Positions 16,453 to 25,369 of a stretch of 64,000 nt of DNA are shown one piece after another. Every line of letters starts with the position of its first letter. Position 1 is the stretch's first letter. The notes under the pieces were generated by a model. That model ran no database searches. It was not told where the DNA came from and saw only the letters and a program-made list of their open reading frames with translations. Origin of the DNA: Paracoccus yeei ATCC BAA-599 (lineage in GTDB: Bacteria > Pseudomonadota > Alphaproteobacteria > Rhodobacterales > Rhodobacteraceae); assembly GCF_000622145.1 (NCBI RefSeq), contig NZ_JHWH01000024.1, positions 17,467 through 81,466 of the forward strand. Direction: 5' to 3'. The position numbers and the translations under genes are program-made.

Positions 16453-16871
16453 CTCGCTCCTCCCCGAGCGGCGGTCCCGGCGCGCGGAACCGCCGCCAGC
16501 TTGGCAGGATTTTCGCGGCCGATCCAGCCGGTCGGGCGTCACACTTTGGGATGAGGGCGCGCGCGTGTCCTGATTGCGTGGGGCGTTCGGCCGCCGGTCG
16601 TGGCAGATGGGGGAAGGCCCTTTGACGGTGAGGCCAAGCAGAGGCCTGGACCCCCCGCCTGGCAGACCCGGACCTTCGGACACCGGCTGCCTGGACAAAG
16701 ACAGGAACCTCTTGCGCGCACCCGTTCCGAGGGAGCGTTCCGTTCTGTTCGGACCAGGCAGGGACGCCCTGTTTCCTGGCGCGGAATTGCGGTTCACCCC
16801 CCGCGCCCACCTTGGCCGATCCCACGAAAATCCCCTTGTTTCCCCGTTCCCCGCCCCCTATACGGGGCGGC
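16453..16871. other. intergenic region upstream of moxR operon
   Basis: 419 bp without a convincing gene between the moxR start and tRNA-Ser. Open frames that cross it have no protein-like character and some run through the tRNA. It should contain the minus-strand promoter of the moxR operon and the plus-strand promoter of the tRNA; no clear consensus was picked out. Confidence 0.5.
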
Positions 16872-16961
16872 GGAGACGTGGCCGAGTGGTCGAAGGCACA
16901 CCCCTGCTAAGGGTGCAGACGGGAAACCGTCTCGAGGGTTCGAATCCCTTCGTCTCCGCCA
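16872..16961 (+). tRNA. tRNA-Ser (anticodon GCU)
   Basis: The acceptor stem GGAGACG (16872-16878) pairs with CGTCTCC (16951-16957), followed by discriminator G and an encoded CCA (16959-16961). The anticodon loop CTGCTAA gives GCU. A long variable arm (around ACGGGAAACCGT) is as expected for tRNA-Ser, and the T-loop GGTTCGAATCC is canonical. Open frames reading through it are spurious. Confidence 0.97.
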
Positions 16962-17571
16962 TATAGAATTGATATTTATAGAAAAATCGTGACGATGGCT
17001 TGGCACCCACGATCATGCCGCCTTCAAATATGCGGTTGTCAACGGTGCGCATTTGCCACGCGACGGGATGGATAGAGCTAACCCCGTCTCACACGCGCGA
17101 TCTGTCGCTGGACCCTGAGCGCCGGGACGCTGGCGCCGTGCCGGCTGCTTTCGATTGTTGCCCGTTCACAACTTTTATCCCTTCTAACAATCGACGCAGA
17201 GCAGGCCTCAAATGAGAGCCGAACCGCTGCGATTCACGCAATTCCGCGATTCTGCCCTGCCCGATGCGGCGTTCACCCATCGCGGACAGAGCCAAGGCCC
17301 TTGCGGCATTGACGTGCAGCCGCTTCGCCCATCCTCAAATTGCCGCAACTGCGATAAGGGCCGGTCGAAGAAAGACAGAAGCGCGCCTTGAACGCATTAA
17401 TGCCCGACCTGGTGCTAAACATCGACGGCACCCGCTACTGCCGCTACAGACCGGAGATGTAGCGGGAATAGTGGCGGCCCATTCTGCCGGTCCACGCACC
17501 GAAACCGCCTCGCATCCCTTCCACACCGGGAAGCGTTATGGGACAGGTTCAGGATATTCCAGAGGTCGACC
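16962..17571. other. gene-poor stretch downstream of tRNA-Ser
   Basis: 610 bp, less GC-rich than its flanks, with only short frames lacking recognisable domains, signal peptides or ribosome sites. It may be decayed sequence next to a tRNA 3' end, a frequent integration site, but I found no integrase, repeat of the tRNA end or other proof. Confidence 0.4.
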
Positions 17572-17841
17572 ATGAAAACGACGATTGCCCCGCTCGCTGC
17601 CGCCATGTTTCTTGCCGCATGTGAAACCCCGGTTGCGACGGCGCCTGTCCCTGCAGAGCCTGAGCGACCCATGGACGAGGTTCCTGTGCAGAAGACCCTG
17701 CCAAACGGCGACAGGCATTACAGCTTCAAGAGTGGCTGCGTCGTTGTCCTGGAGCCGCAGCGCGCGGTCGTGAGGTCTGAGACGGGGGCCTGCGAGCTCC
17801 ACCACCGGGACATCGCCCTGCTTTATGCATCGGGGGATTGA
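17572..17841 (+). CDS. small lipoprotein
   Basis: 89 residues. MKTTIAPLAAAMFLAAC is a lipoprotein signal with lipobox LAAC, so the mature protein should be anchored by a lipidated cysteine. The mature part starts with a Pro/Val-rich linker and contains two further cysteines (SGCVVVLEPQ and GACELHH) around a short beta-rich segment. No named family recognised. It stands alone in a gene-poor region and no operon partner is seen. Confidence 0.65.
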   Translation: MKTTIAPLAAAMFLAACETPVATAPVPAEPERPMDEVPVQKTLPNGDRHYSFKSGCVVVLEPQRAVVRSETGACELHHRDIALLYASGD

Positions 17842-18220
17842 GGGCCCGGCTCGCGGTAAGCCCCACGTCGCCAGAAGCATCGCGCCCGCCGTGAGAGATG
17901 GAAATGGCCGGTAAAGGTGGGAGCGACATCGAAGATGGGCCAGCGCGACATACGTCGACTGCTCATCACAGGAGCGATGGCCGTTGTGCAACATGCAAGC
18001 CGTAAGAGAGTGCCGGACGGCAGCTGGCTTGGCCGAATGCTGGCCAGGAAGCCACCCGAGAACTGGTGTCAACCGTATGACTGTCGGGGTTCATGGTCCC
18101 GCGCGCGCCAAAGCGGTGGATGGCCTCGTTCAAAGCCTCGGTGCAAAAGTCAGCCTCCAGCGTGTTCGAGATGCGCCAAGCGAAAGGCGGGCGTCCCCCC
18201 GAGGGCGCCCGCCTTGGCGT
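17842..18220. other. intergenic region, nothing recognised
   Basis: 379 bp between the lipoprotein gene and the end of the RlmL-like gene. No open frame here looks coding and no clear hairpin with a T tract was found. Base composition is somewhat lower in GC than the flanking genes, as in the stretch downstream of tRNA-Ser. Confidence 0.4.
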
Positions 18221-19408
18221 TCAAAGCGGCCCGGTCTGCCACAGCCGGATCTTCAGCCCGCCATGCGCGATGTGGGGGCCGGGTTCGCGGAACGGCAGGC
18301 CGGTGGCACGCGCCAGGGCGGCATCGGTGGTGACCAGCCCCACGCGCCAGCCCTGGAAGCGGGCGCGCAGCACCTCGCCCATCGCGGCATGCAGGCCGAA
18401 CAGGGGGCCCTTGTTCCCGATCCGCGCCCCGTAGGGCGGGTTGATGATGACCAGGCCCGGCGGCCCCTCGGGGCGGGACAGGTCGGCGAAGGCAAGGTTT
18501 TGGAAATCGGTCCAGGCGGCGACGCCGGCGCGCTCGGCGTTCTCGCGGCTCATGCGGATGGCGCCGGGGTCGCGGTCGCTGCCGTGAAACAGCAGCGCGG
18601 GCGCCGGGGCCGCGGCGGGGCGCAAGGCGTCGAAGGCGGCAGCGTCGAAGCCGGGCAGGTGCTGGAAGGCAAAGCCGCGCAGCCGCCCCGGGGCGAGGCC
18701 GGCCGCGATCTCGGCCGCCTCGATCACGAAGGTGCCCGATCCGCACATCGGGTCCAGGACCGGCTCGCTCCCGTCGAACCCGCATTGGCGTAGAAACATC
18801 GCGGCCATGGTCTCGCGCATCGGCGCCTTGCCGACCGCCTGTTTGTGGCCGCGCTTGTGCAGGCTTTCGCCCGAGGTATCCAGGCTGAGCGTGCACAGAT
18901 CGTCCTCGATCCGCACCTTCAGCGTGACCGGCGCATCCTCGGCGATGGGGGCGCCCAGGGTGTCGCGGATCGCCGCCTCGATCCGCTGGATGATGGCGCC
19001 GGCGTGATAGATGCGCGACTTGCGGCTGGTGGCCTCGATCCGCAAGGGCACGTCGGCGCGCAGCCAGTCCGCCCAGGGAAAGCGCCGCGCCCGCTTGTCC
19101 AGTTGCGCCGGGTGCATGGCGCGAAAGGCGCCGATCCGGGCCAGCACCCGCGTCGCGCCACGCAGCATCAGATTGGCGCGCCAGACCTCGGGCCAGCCGC
19201 CGTGAAAGACGACCCCGCCCGGCTGGACCAAGGCGTCGAAGCCCAGCGCCCGCGCCTCGTCGGCCAGGGGCTGCTCGAGGCCGGGGGTGGCGACCAGAAA
19301 GACCTCCATCCGGCGCGGATCGGCGGCCAGGGGCGCGGCTTCGGGACGCGCGCCCGGATCGGTCGCGGGCTGCGGCCGGGGACCGGCGGGCTTGGGTCTG
19401 GGTTTCAT
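18221..19408 (-). CDS. THUMP-domain RNA (guanine-N2) methyltransferase, RlmL-like
   Basis: 395 residues from ATG 19408; in-frame ATGs at 19438/19435 are possible longer starts. After a Pro-rich leader comes a THUMP-type RNA-binding region (about residues 30-180, including FHGGWPEVWRANLMLRGATRVL). The Rossmann methyltransferase domain follows with DPMCGSGTFVIEAAEIA (SAM binding) and the catalytic IINPPYGARIG (NPPY). This is the family of RlmL/YcbY, which methylates a guanine of 23S rRNA. Only the N-terminal half of the fused E. coli protein is represented, as is usual outside gammaproteobacteria. Confidence 0.9.
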   Translation of the reverse strand: MKPRPKPAGPRPQPATDPGARPEAAPLAADPRRMEVFLVATPGLEQPLADEARALGFDALVQPGGVVFHGGWPEVWRANLMLRGATRVLARIGAFRAMHPAQLDKRARRFPWADWLRADVPLRIEATSRKSRIYHAGAIIQRIEAAIRDTLGAPIAEDAPVTLKVRIEDDLCTLSLDTSGESLHKRGHKQAVGKAPMRETMAAMFLRQCGFDGSEPVLDPMCGSGTFVIEAAEIAAGLAPGRLRGFAFQHLPGFDAAAFDALRPAAAPAPALLFHGSDRDPGAIRMSRENAERAGVAAWTDFQNLAFADLSRPEGPPGLVIINPPYGARIGNKGPLFGLHAAMGEVLRARFQGWRVGLVTTDAALARATGLPFREPGPHIAHGGLKIRLWQTGPL

Positions 19409-19572
19409 CTCGCGGGTCCGTCGAAAAGGGCAGCGCATCATGCGGCGTGGCGCGCCCAAAGGCAACCGGCGGAATTGTCCACGTATCGGAGACGATCTTC
19501 CGTTTTCATCGCCGCTTCAACGAAGGCGTGGCGCGCCTAGATTGGCGGGGAACTGGAACACAGGAGGATATC

Positions 19573-20358
19573 ATGGCGACCAGCGATGCCCCCATCCGCA
19601 TCGGCCGGGTGGCGCTGACGGTGAACGACCTGGCCACCGTCGGGGATTTCTACCAGAGGGTCGTCGGCCTGCGCAGGCTGTCGCAGGACGGCGGGACGAT
19701 GGTGCTGGGGGCGGGCGACCGCCCGCTGCTGGAATTGCGCGAGGACCGCGCGGCGCGGCACCGCCCGGCCGAGGCGGGGCTGTTTCACACCGCCTTCCTG
19801 CTGCCGGGCCGCATCGACCTGGCGGACTGGCTGGGTATGGCGGCGGCGCGGGGGCTGGCGCTGGACGGCGCCTCGGACCACCGGGTCAGCGAGGCCGTCT
19901 ATCTGCGCGACCCCGAAGGCAACGGGATCGAGATCTATGCCGACCGCCCCCGCAGCGCCTGGGCCTGGCGGGATAGCGAGGTGCTGATGGATACCACGCG
20001 GCTGGACGTCCCCGACCTGCTGGCCCAGGCGCGGCCGTGGCAGGGCGCGCCCGAGGACACGGTCGTGGGCCACGTCCACCTGCAGGTGGGCGATCTGGCG
20101 TCGGCCGGGGATTTCATGACCGGCGCGCTGGGGCTTGACCGCACCCTGCAATACCCTGGGGCGAGCTTCTTTTCCTGGGGCGGCTATCACCACCATCTGG
20201 CGGGCAATATCTGGAACAGCCGCGGCGCGGGCCCGCGCAGCCCCGACGCGACAGGACTGGCCGAGATCGTGCTGACCGCCGATCCCGGGGCTGCCCTGCC
20301 CCTGGGCGCGACCGAGGCCGTCGATCCCTGGGGCACCCGGCTGCGGCTGGAGCATTGA
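19573..20358 (+). CDS. VOC-family protein, catechol-2,3-dioxygenase-like
   Basis: 261 residues from ATG 19573, with CAGGAGG about 6 nt upstream. Two vicinal-oxygen-chelate modules are visible. The first begins IGRVALTVNDLATVGDFYQRVVGL and contains LFHTAFLLP and DPEGNGIEIYAD. The second begins VVGHVHLQVGDLASAGDFMTGALGL and contains YHHHLAGNIW. This matches CatE-like extradiol dioxygenases, with metal ligands His (in HTAF or HVHL) and Glu (in GIEIYA). The substrate is unknown. It is followed by a Rhodobacterales-type intergenic repeat. Confidence 0.82.
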   Translation: MATSDAPIRIGRVALTVNDLATVGDFYQRVVGLRRLSQDGGTMVLGAGDRPLLELREDRAARHRPAEAGLFHTAFLLPGRIDLADWLGMAAARGLALDGASDHRVSEAVYLRDPEGNGIEIYADRPRSAWAWRDSEVLMDTTRLDVPDLLAQARPWQGAPEDTVVGHVHLQVGDLASAGDFMTGALGLDRTLQYPGASFFSWGGYHHHLAGNIWNSRGAGPRSPDATGLAEIVLTADPGAALPLGATEAVDPWGTRLRLEH

Positions 20359-20363
20359 GGAAG

Positions 20364-20412
20364 ATGGGGGCTCTGCCCCCGTCCCTGCGGGACTCCCCCG
20401 GGGTATTTGGAA
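20364..20412 (+). repeat. intergenic repeat with two hairpins, copy A
   Basis: Two adjacent perfect hairpins, GGGGGC-TCT-GCCCCC (20366-20380) and GTCCC-TGC-GGGAC (20381-20393), run into TCCCCCGGGGTATTTGG. The same arrangement recurs at 52699-52783. It probably also ends transcription of the VOC gene. Similar GC hairpin plus CCCCCGGxGTATTT elements are common between genes in Rhodobacteraceae. Confidence 0.65.
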
Positions 20413-20428
20413 AACGGTGAAGGCCCGA

Positions 20429-21217
20429 TCAGGTCCGGTGCCAGCGGCGGTCGCGGCGGGTGAAGCGCAGGTGTTCGGGCGGGCGGAAGCCCGGCTCATC
20501 CATCGGCGCGACATGGCGTTCGATCAGCAGGTCGGGGCCCTGAAAATCCAGCACGGCGAATTCGTTCTGGCGGTCGTCCAGCCGCGCGCAGAGCGCCGTT
20601 CCGCCCTGGATCTGCAGCACGCTGCGACCCTCGGGGGGCAGGAAGGCGCCGGCCGACCAGATGTGCAGATGCCCGCTGAGCACGACCTGCACGCCCTGAA
20701 GCTCGAACAGCGCCATCGCCTCGCGCGCGCCGCGCATCAGCTGCTTGTCAACCTCGGGACGCTGCTGCATCGGATGGTGCAGGGCCACGATGTTCACGCA
20801 ATCGGGGTCGATGCCTTCGACCACGCGGCGCATCTGGGCGGCGCTGATGACGCCGCGCTGCCAGGCCATCGGATCGACGCTGTTGATGCCCTGCACCCGC
20901 ACCTGGCCGACATGGCCCACGGGCTCCATGTTCTGCGCGATGATGCGGCGATACCGGCGATAGGGCTTCATCATCCGGTCCGCCAGCTTGTAGAGCGGGA
21001 TGTCGTGGTTGCCGGGGACGGCGATCAGCGGCACCTCGATCCGGCGCAGGAAGGCCGCGGCCTGCGCGAACTGCGCCGAACGCGCGCGGTGGGTCAGATC
21101 GCCCGTCACCACCACCAGATCGGCGCCGGCGCGGTTCACCCGGTCCAGCAGCGGTTCGATCAGCGCCGTGCGGTCAAAGCCGAAATGCAGGTCCGAAAGA
21201 TGCACCAGTCGCGTCAT
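20429..21217 (-). CDS. metallophosphoesterase
   Basis: 262 residues with the full calcineurin-like phosphoesterase motif series: LSDLHFGF (DxH), VVTGDLTH (GDxx), VPGNHDIP (GNHD), ALHHP and LSGHLHIW (GHxH). These bind two metal ions. It is similar to CpdA-type 3',5'-cyclic-nucleotide phosphodiesterases, but that specificity cannot be proved by motif alone. It is coupled to the lipid-kinase-like gene upstream (ATGA overlap at 21214-21217), suggesting a shared phospholipid or nucleotide role. Confidence 0.88.
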   Translation of the reverse strand: MTRLVHLSDLHFGFDRTALIEPLLDRVNRAGADLVVVTGDLTHRARSAQFAQAAAFLRRIEVPLIAVPGNHDIPLYKLADRMMKPYRRYRRIIAQNMEPVGHVGQVRVQGINSVDPMAWQRGVISAAQMRRVVEGIDPDCVNIVALHHPMQQRPEVDKQLMRGAREAMALFELQGVQVVLSGHLHIWSAGAFLPPEGRSVLQIQGGTALCARLDDRQNEFAVLDFQGPDLLIERHVAPMDEPGFRPPEHLRFTRRDRRWHRT

Positions 21218-22161
21218 GCCCTGTCGCGACCCTCGCTGCCCTGCGGCACCAGAACCTTGAGGTCATGGGCCCGCACACGGACCCTAAAGGGCGAATCCAT
21301 CCAGTCCTTCTCGCCGTCATGGGCGACGTATTCGTGGCGCGGCACGGTTTCGAGCTCCATCTCGGAGGCGCTGATCAGGTCGAAATCGTGATAACGCGCC
21401 GATTTCCCCATCGCCAGCCGCAGGGCCGAGCGGATCAGGGGGCCGGGATGACGGGCGCGGGCGACCAGCAGCGCCAGCTTGCCGTCGCGGATGCAGTCGG
21501 CGCCTTCCAGCCCGAAGCTGTCGAGCTGGTAGGCGCTTTTGGCGACGAAGGCCAGGGCGGTGGTGAACTGGCGTTCCTCTCCGTTCGCGCGCACGGTCAG
21601 CGTCAGCGGCCGGCGCAGGGTCCAGAGCGCCGCCGCCGCCGACCAGTAGGCCGCCACGCGCGACCGGCCCCAGCGGCGATAGATGCTTTCGCGCCGCTTG
21701 AGGATTTCGGGATAGGCGCCGAAGCTGACGTTGTTCAGAAAGATCATGCCGTTCATTTCGCCGACATGGATGCGGCGCAGGACGGGGGTGTCGAAGATCT
21801 TCATCGCCTCCTCGACCGTCTCGCCCGAACCGAGGTCGCGGGCGAAATAGTTGAAGGTGCCGCCCGGGATCACCACCATCGTGCTGTCGCTGCCCGCGAC
21901 GGCGCTGGCGACCGCCGCCTGGGTGCCGTCTCCCCCCGCCGCCACGATCAGATCGAACCCCTCGGCCACGGCCTGTCGCGCCGTTCCGGGCAGGTCCGCA
22001 CCCTTGTCGATGCGCCGCACCTCGAGGCTGGCGACGCGGTCCCGCAGCCGGTCCTGCAGCAGGTCGGCGATGCTGGCCCCCGCCTTGCGCCCCGAGCCGG
22101 TGTTCGCGATCACGCAGCAGCGCGCCTGCGACAGGTCGTAAGGCTTGCCGGCATCGTCCAT
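21214..22161 (-). CDS. diacylglycerol kinase-family protein
   Basis: 315 residues from ATG 22161. The nucleotide-binding motif AAGGDGTQAAV (Gly-Gly-Asp-Gly-Thr near residues 76-80), preceded by IANTGSGRK and followed by IPGGTFNYFARDLG, is diagnostic of the DAGK catalytic domain (DgkB/YegS type). The C-terminal beta-sandwich half includes FLNNVSFGAYPEI. The likely reaction is phosphorylation of a lipid such as diacylglycerol, at the inner membrane. Cotranscribed with the metallophosphoesterase. Confidence 0.88.
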   Translation of the reverse strand: MDDAGKPYDLSQARCCVIANTGSGRKAGASIADLLQDRLRDRVASLEVRRIDKGADLPGTARQAVAEGFDLIVAAGGDGTQAAVASAVAGSDSTMVVIPGGTFNYFARDLGSGETVEEAMKIFDTPVLRRIHVGEMNGMIFLNNVSFGAYPEILKRRESIYRRWGRSRVAAYWSAAAALWTLRRPLTLTVRANGEERQFTTALAFVAKSAYQLDSFGLEGADCIRDGKLALLVARARHPGPLIRSALRLAMGKSARYHDFDLISASEMELETVPRHEYVAHDGEKDWMDSPFRVRVRAHDLKVLVPQGSEGRDRA

Positions 22162-22484
22162 GAATCCCCCGGGAAATCGTTTCACTGGCCCCTGTGCAAA
22201 CCCGCGCAGGCCCGCCCGGTTCCGCAGCGCGGCAATCCTGAGTTTTTTACTTGCTCCGGCTGGCGGGCTCTGGCAGGTTGCGCGCGGGCAGCCGGCGGAT
22301 TGACCACCCCCTCCCGCTTGTTCCGCATCCTTGGCGGACGGGCGCGCCACCCATGAGCCGTCACAGCAGGAGATGTCTGCCGCTCACGACAGAAACGCAT
22401 CCTTGCCGTTTCGTGACACGCTGTTTGTCGACCCTGGCCTGGTTTCCAGGCCGCCGGGGCGCAAAGCCATTCGATGAGAGACGC
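22162..22484. promoter_or_regulatory. divergent spacer upstream of isochorismate synthase
   Basis: 323 bp between the minus-strand lipid kinase gene and the plus-strand siderophore operon. It should contain both promoters. A T-run (TTTTTTACTTG around 22244) and CGTTTCGTGACACGCTG near 22408 are visible, but I cannot assign a Fur, RirA or Irr box with confidence. Confidence 0.4.
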
Positions 22485-23696
22485 ATGAATATTCGCATGT
22501 CAGAGGCACCCGAAATCCTGGCTCCGCTGGACGACGACCCGGTCCTGTTCGCCTTTCAGGGCCCGCATGGGCGCGTGCAGGGCCGGGGCGCGCCGGTGCA
22601 GGTGCCGCGCGGCGGTGCCGATACGGTGGCCGCGCGCGTCGGGCAAGCCCTGTCCGGGGCGCTGCCGGGGGCGATGATCGGGGGCGCCCTGCCCTTTGAC
22701 CGCACGCAGGCGGATTGCCTGTGGCTGTGCAACCGCGCCGCGCCGCAGCCGGCCGCCGCAGCCCGGCCGGCGGCGGTGCCCGGCGCCGACCAGCGCCCCG
22801 ACTGGCGGCTGACCGCCGAACCCGAGCCCGCCGCCTATGCCCGCGCCGTGGCCCGCGCGCTGGCCATCATGCAGGACGAGGCGGGTCGTGCCGGCGCGCT
22901 GGAAAAGATCGTGCTTGCGCGCAGCCTGCGGGCCGAATCCGGGGCCCCGATCGCCGTCGAGGCGCTGATGGAGCGGCTGGCGCAGGATGCCTCGGTCACC
23001 GCCTTTCGCGTGGCGCTGCCACCGCGCGGGCGCCAGACCCGCCAGTTGTGCGGGGCAACGCCCGAGCTGCTGCTGTCCAAGGCCGGGGCCCTGATCGCCT
23101 CGCATCCGCTGGCGGGATCGGCCCGCCGCCTGGCCGACCCCGAGGCCGACCGCGCCGCGGCCCAGGTCCTGGCACGTTCCGACAAGGACCAGCGCGAACA
23201 TGCGCTGGTCGTCGAAAGCATCCTGGACGTCCTGTCGCCCTGGTGCCGCAGCCTGAGCGCCCCCGAGGGCACGCAGCTGACCACGACGCGCAGCATGTGG
23301 CACCTGGGCACCCGGATCGAGGGCATGCTGAAGGACCCCGAGATGCCCTCGGTGGTGCTGGCGGCGCTGCTGCACCCGACGCCCGCCGTCTGCGGCGTGC
23401 CGATGGCGCGGGCCAATGCGCTGATCCACGACCTTGAACCCGTGCCGCGCGACTTCTATGCCGGGGCGGTGGGCTGGTGCGACGCGCGCGGCGACGGCGC
23501 CTGGTACGTGGCGATCCGCTGCGCCGAGATCGCGGGCGCGACCGCCCGGCTTTACGCCGGCGCGGGCATCGTCCCCGGCTCGGACCCGATGGCCGAGGCG
23601 GCCGAAACCGGCGCCAAGTTCGGCGCCTTCCTGGCCGCGCTTGGCCTGCCCCCGGATGCGGGGCTGGCCGGGCTGGCCCCGAACGAGGTGGAATGA
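22485..23696 (+). CDS. entC: isochorismate synthase (siderophore)
   Basis: 403 residues from ATG 22485. It converts chorismate to isochorismate, the first step to 2,3-dihydroxybenzoate. Chorismate-binding-enzyme motifs are clear: EKIVLARSL, CGATPELLLSK, SHPLAGSARR, the EntC-typical HPTPAVCGVP and VGWCDARGDGAWYVAIRCAE. The length matches EntC/DhbC. Its stop overlaps the isochorismatase start, so entC, the isochorismatase and entA form one coupled operon. Likely iron-repressed, although no operator could be pinned down. Confidence 0.93.
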   Translation: MNIRMSEAPEILAPLDDDPVLFAFQGPHGRVQGRGAPVQVPRGGADTVAARVGQALSGALPGAMIGGALPFDRTQADCLWLCNRAAPQPAAAARPAAVPGADQRPDWRLTAEPEPAAYARAVARALAIMQDEAGRAGALEKIVLARSLRAESGAPIAVEALMERLAQDASVTAFRVALPPRGRQTRQLCGATPELLLSKAGALIASHPLAGSARRLADPEADRAAAQVLARSDKDQREHALVVESILDVLSPWCRSLSAPEGTQLTTTRSMWHLGTRIEGMLKDPEMPSVVLAALLHPTPAVCGVPMARANALIHDLEPVPRDFYAGAVGWCDARGDGAWYVAIRCAEIAGATARLYAGAGIVPGSDPMAEAAETGAKFGAFLAALGLPPDAGLAGLAPNEVE

Positions 23697-24343
23697 TGGG
23701 ACTGCCCGGTATCCCCGGCTATACGCTGCCGACCGACCTGCCCCAGCCGCGCGGCCCCTGGCGGGCCGAACGCGACCGGCTGGCGCTGCTGGTCCATGAC
23801 ATGCAACGCTATTTCTGCCGCCCCTTCCCCGCGGGCGCGCCGCTGGAGCCGGCCGTCGCCAACATCGCCCGGCTGATCCAGGCCGCGCGGGCGGCGGGCG
23901 TGCCGGTCTTCTACACCGCGCAGAAGGGCGACCAGTTCCGCCCCGACCGCGGGCTTCAGGCGGATCTGTGGGGCCCCGGCATGCAGGCCATCCCCGAGCA
24001 TGAGGAGATCCTGCCCGAGCTTGCTCCGGCGGCGGGCGACATCGTGCTGGTCAAGCACCGCTACAGCGCGTTCCAGCGTTCGAACCTGGACCATCTGATG
24101 CGGGCGCGGGGCCGCGACCAGCTGATGGTCTGCGGCATCTATGCCCATATCGGCTGCCTTGCGACCATGGCCGAGGCGTTCCAGCGCGACATCGAGGCCT
24201 TTGCCGTCGCCGATGCCCAGGCCGATTTCTCGGCCGAGAAGCACGCCATGGCCATGTCCTGGATCGCCGCGACCTGCGGCGTGCCGATGCTGACCGAACA
24301 GGCGCTGGCCGCGCTGTCGGGAAAGGTCGCGCAATGCGCCTGA
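23693..24343 (+). CDS. isochorismatase (2,3-dihydro-DHB synthase), lacking fused carrier domain
   Basis: 216 residues from ATG 23693 (or the tandem ATG 23696). It hydrolyses isochorismate to 2,3-dihydro-2,3-dihydroxybenzoate and pyruvate. The catalytic Asp is in ALLVHDMQRYF, and the EntB-typical LVKHRYSAFQRSNL and CGIYAHIGCLATMAEAF are present. Classical EntB carries an aryl-carrier domain at its C-terminus; here the protein ends after the hydrolase domain and the carrier is a separate gene (25109-25345). It overlaps entC by 4 bp and entA by 10 bp. Confidence 0.92.
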   Translation: MMGLPGIPGYTLPTDLPQPRGPWRAERDRLALLVHDMQRYFCRPFPAGAPLEPAVANIARLIQAARAAGVPVFYTAQKGDQFRPDRGLQADLWGPGMQAIPEHEEILPELAPAAGDIVLVKHRYSAFQRSNLDHLMRARGRDQLMVCGIYAHIGCLATMAEAFQRDIEAFAVADAQADFSAEKHAMAMSWIAATCGVPMLTEQALAALSGKVAQCA

Positions 24344-25104
24344 CCGGATTTCAGGACCGCACCGCCATCGTCACCGGTGCCGCCGGCGGCATCGGCCGCA
24401 GCGTGGTCGCAGCGCTGGTCGAGGCCGGCGCCCGCGTCATCGCCACCGATACCGAGGCCGCCCTGCAGGCCGCCCCGGTGCCGGGGGCCGAGAACCGCGC
24501 GCTGGACGTCCGCGACGCCGAGGCCACCGAGGCGCTGGTGGCCGGGGTCGAGGCCGCGCACGGGCCCCTGGCCTTGGGCGTCCATGCGGCGGGGGTTCTG
24601 GGGATCGCCCCGATTCTCGACATGGTGCCGCAGGAATGGGACCGGGTGATGGGCGTGAACGCCACCGGCACCTTCAACGTCACCCGCGCCTTTGGCCGGG
24701 CCATGGCGCGCCAGGGGCGCGGTGCGATCGTCGCGGTCAGTTCGAACGCGGCCGGCATCCCGCGGCTGAACATGGGCGCCTATGCGGCGTCGAAGGCGGC
24801 GGCCACGATGTTGGTGCGCTGCCTGGGCCTGGAACTGGCCGCGCAGGGGGTGCGCTGCAACATCGTCGCGCCGGGATCGACGCTGACGCCGATGCAGACG
24901 GGCATGTGGGCCGAGGATGGCGGAGCTGGCGAACGCGCGGTGATCGAGGGCAGCCTAGAGGCATATCGCACCGGCATCCCCTTGAAAAAGCTGGCGACGC
25001 CCGAGGATATCGCGGGCGCCGTGATGTTCCTGCTGTCCGACCAGGCGGGCCATGTGACCATGGCGGATCTTTATGTGGACGGTGGCGCGACGATGCGCGC
25101 CTGA
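24334..25104 (+). CDS. entA: 2,3-dihydro-2,3-dihydroxybenzoate dehydrogenase
   Basis: 256 residues, a short-chain dehydrogenase with NAD motif TGAAGGIG, active site Ser in VAVSSNAAG and YAASKAA (Tyr-x3-Lys). It oxidises 2,3-dihydro-DHB to 2,3-dihydroxybenzoate with NAD+. The gene starts 10 bp inside the isochorismatase gene. Context with entC, isochorismatase and entE makes EntA the correct assignment and not a generic SDR. Confidence 0.92.
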   Translation: MRLTGFQDRTAIVTGAAGGIGRSVVAALVEAGARVIATDTEAALQAAPVPGAENRALDVRDAEATEALVAGVEAAHGPLALGVHAAGVLGIAPILDMVPQEWDRVMGVNATGTFNVTRAFGRAMARQGRGAIVAVSSNAAGIPRLNMGAYAASKAAATMLVRCLGLELAAQGVRCNIVAPGSTLTPMQTGMWAEDGGAGERAVIEGSLEAYRTGIPLKKLATPEDIAGAVMFLLSDQAGHVTMADLYVDGGATMRA

Positions 25105-25108
25105 GGCG

Positions 25109-25345
25109 TCACAGCCGGGGCTGGATCAGCGCCCACCAGGCGTCCAGCGTCGGCTCGCGGGCCAGTTCCTCGAAGCTGGCCTCGACGCCCATCTGCTTCA
25201 GCTCGCTGGAGAAGGTCATCACCGCGATGGAATCGAGGCCGTAGAGCACCAGGTTCTCGGCCGGGTCGATGTCGCAATCGTCCTCGATCATCTTCTGCAC
25301 GCGGGCGGCCAGCCAGGCGGGGCTGAGGTCGGTCTTGACGGTCAT
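25109..25345 (-). CDS. free-standing aryl carrier protein
   Basis: 78 residues, a single helical carrier domain with the phosphopantetheine attachment motif YGLDSIAVM, modified Ser at residue 39. It receives the dihydroxybenzoyl group from the DHB-AMP ligase. In enterobactin systems this domain is fused to the isochorismatase; here it is separate and encoded 24 bp downstream of the ligase on the minus strand. It ends 4 bp from the convergent entA stop. Confidence 0.9.
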   Translation of the reverse strand: MTVKTDLSPAWLAARVQKMIEDDCDIDPAENLVLYGLDSIAVMTFSSELKQMGVEASFEELAREPTLDAWWALIQPRL

Positions 25346-25369
25346 GGGTCTTGGTCCTTTCAGGCGTCG

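Noticed and set aside
16600..16992. Open frames reading through tRNA-Ser, encoding WPSGRRHTPAKGADGK-like peptide
   Set aside because: This is the well-known translation artefact of a tRNA-Ser gene.
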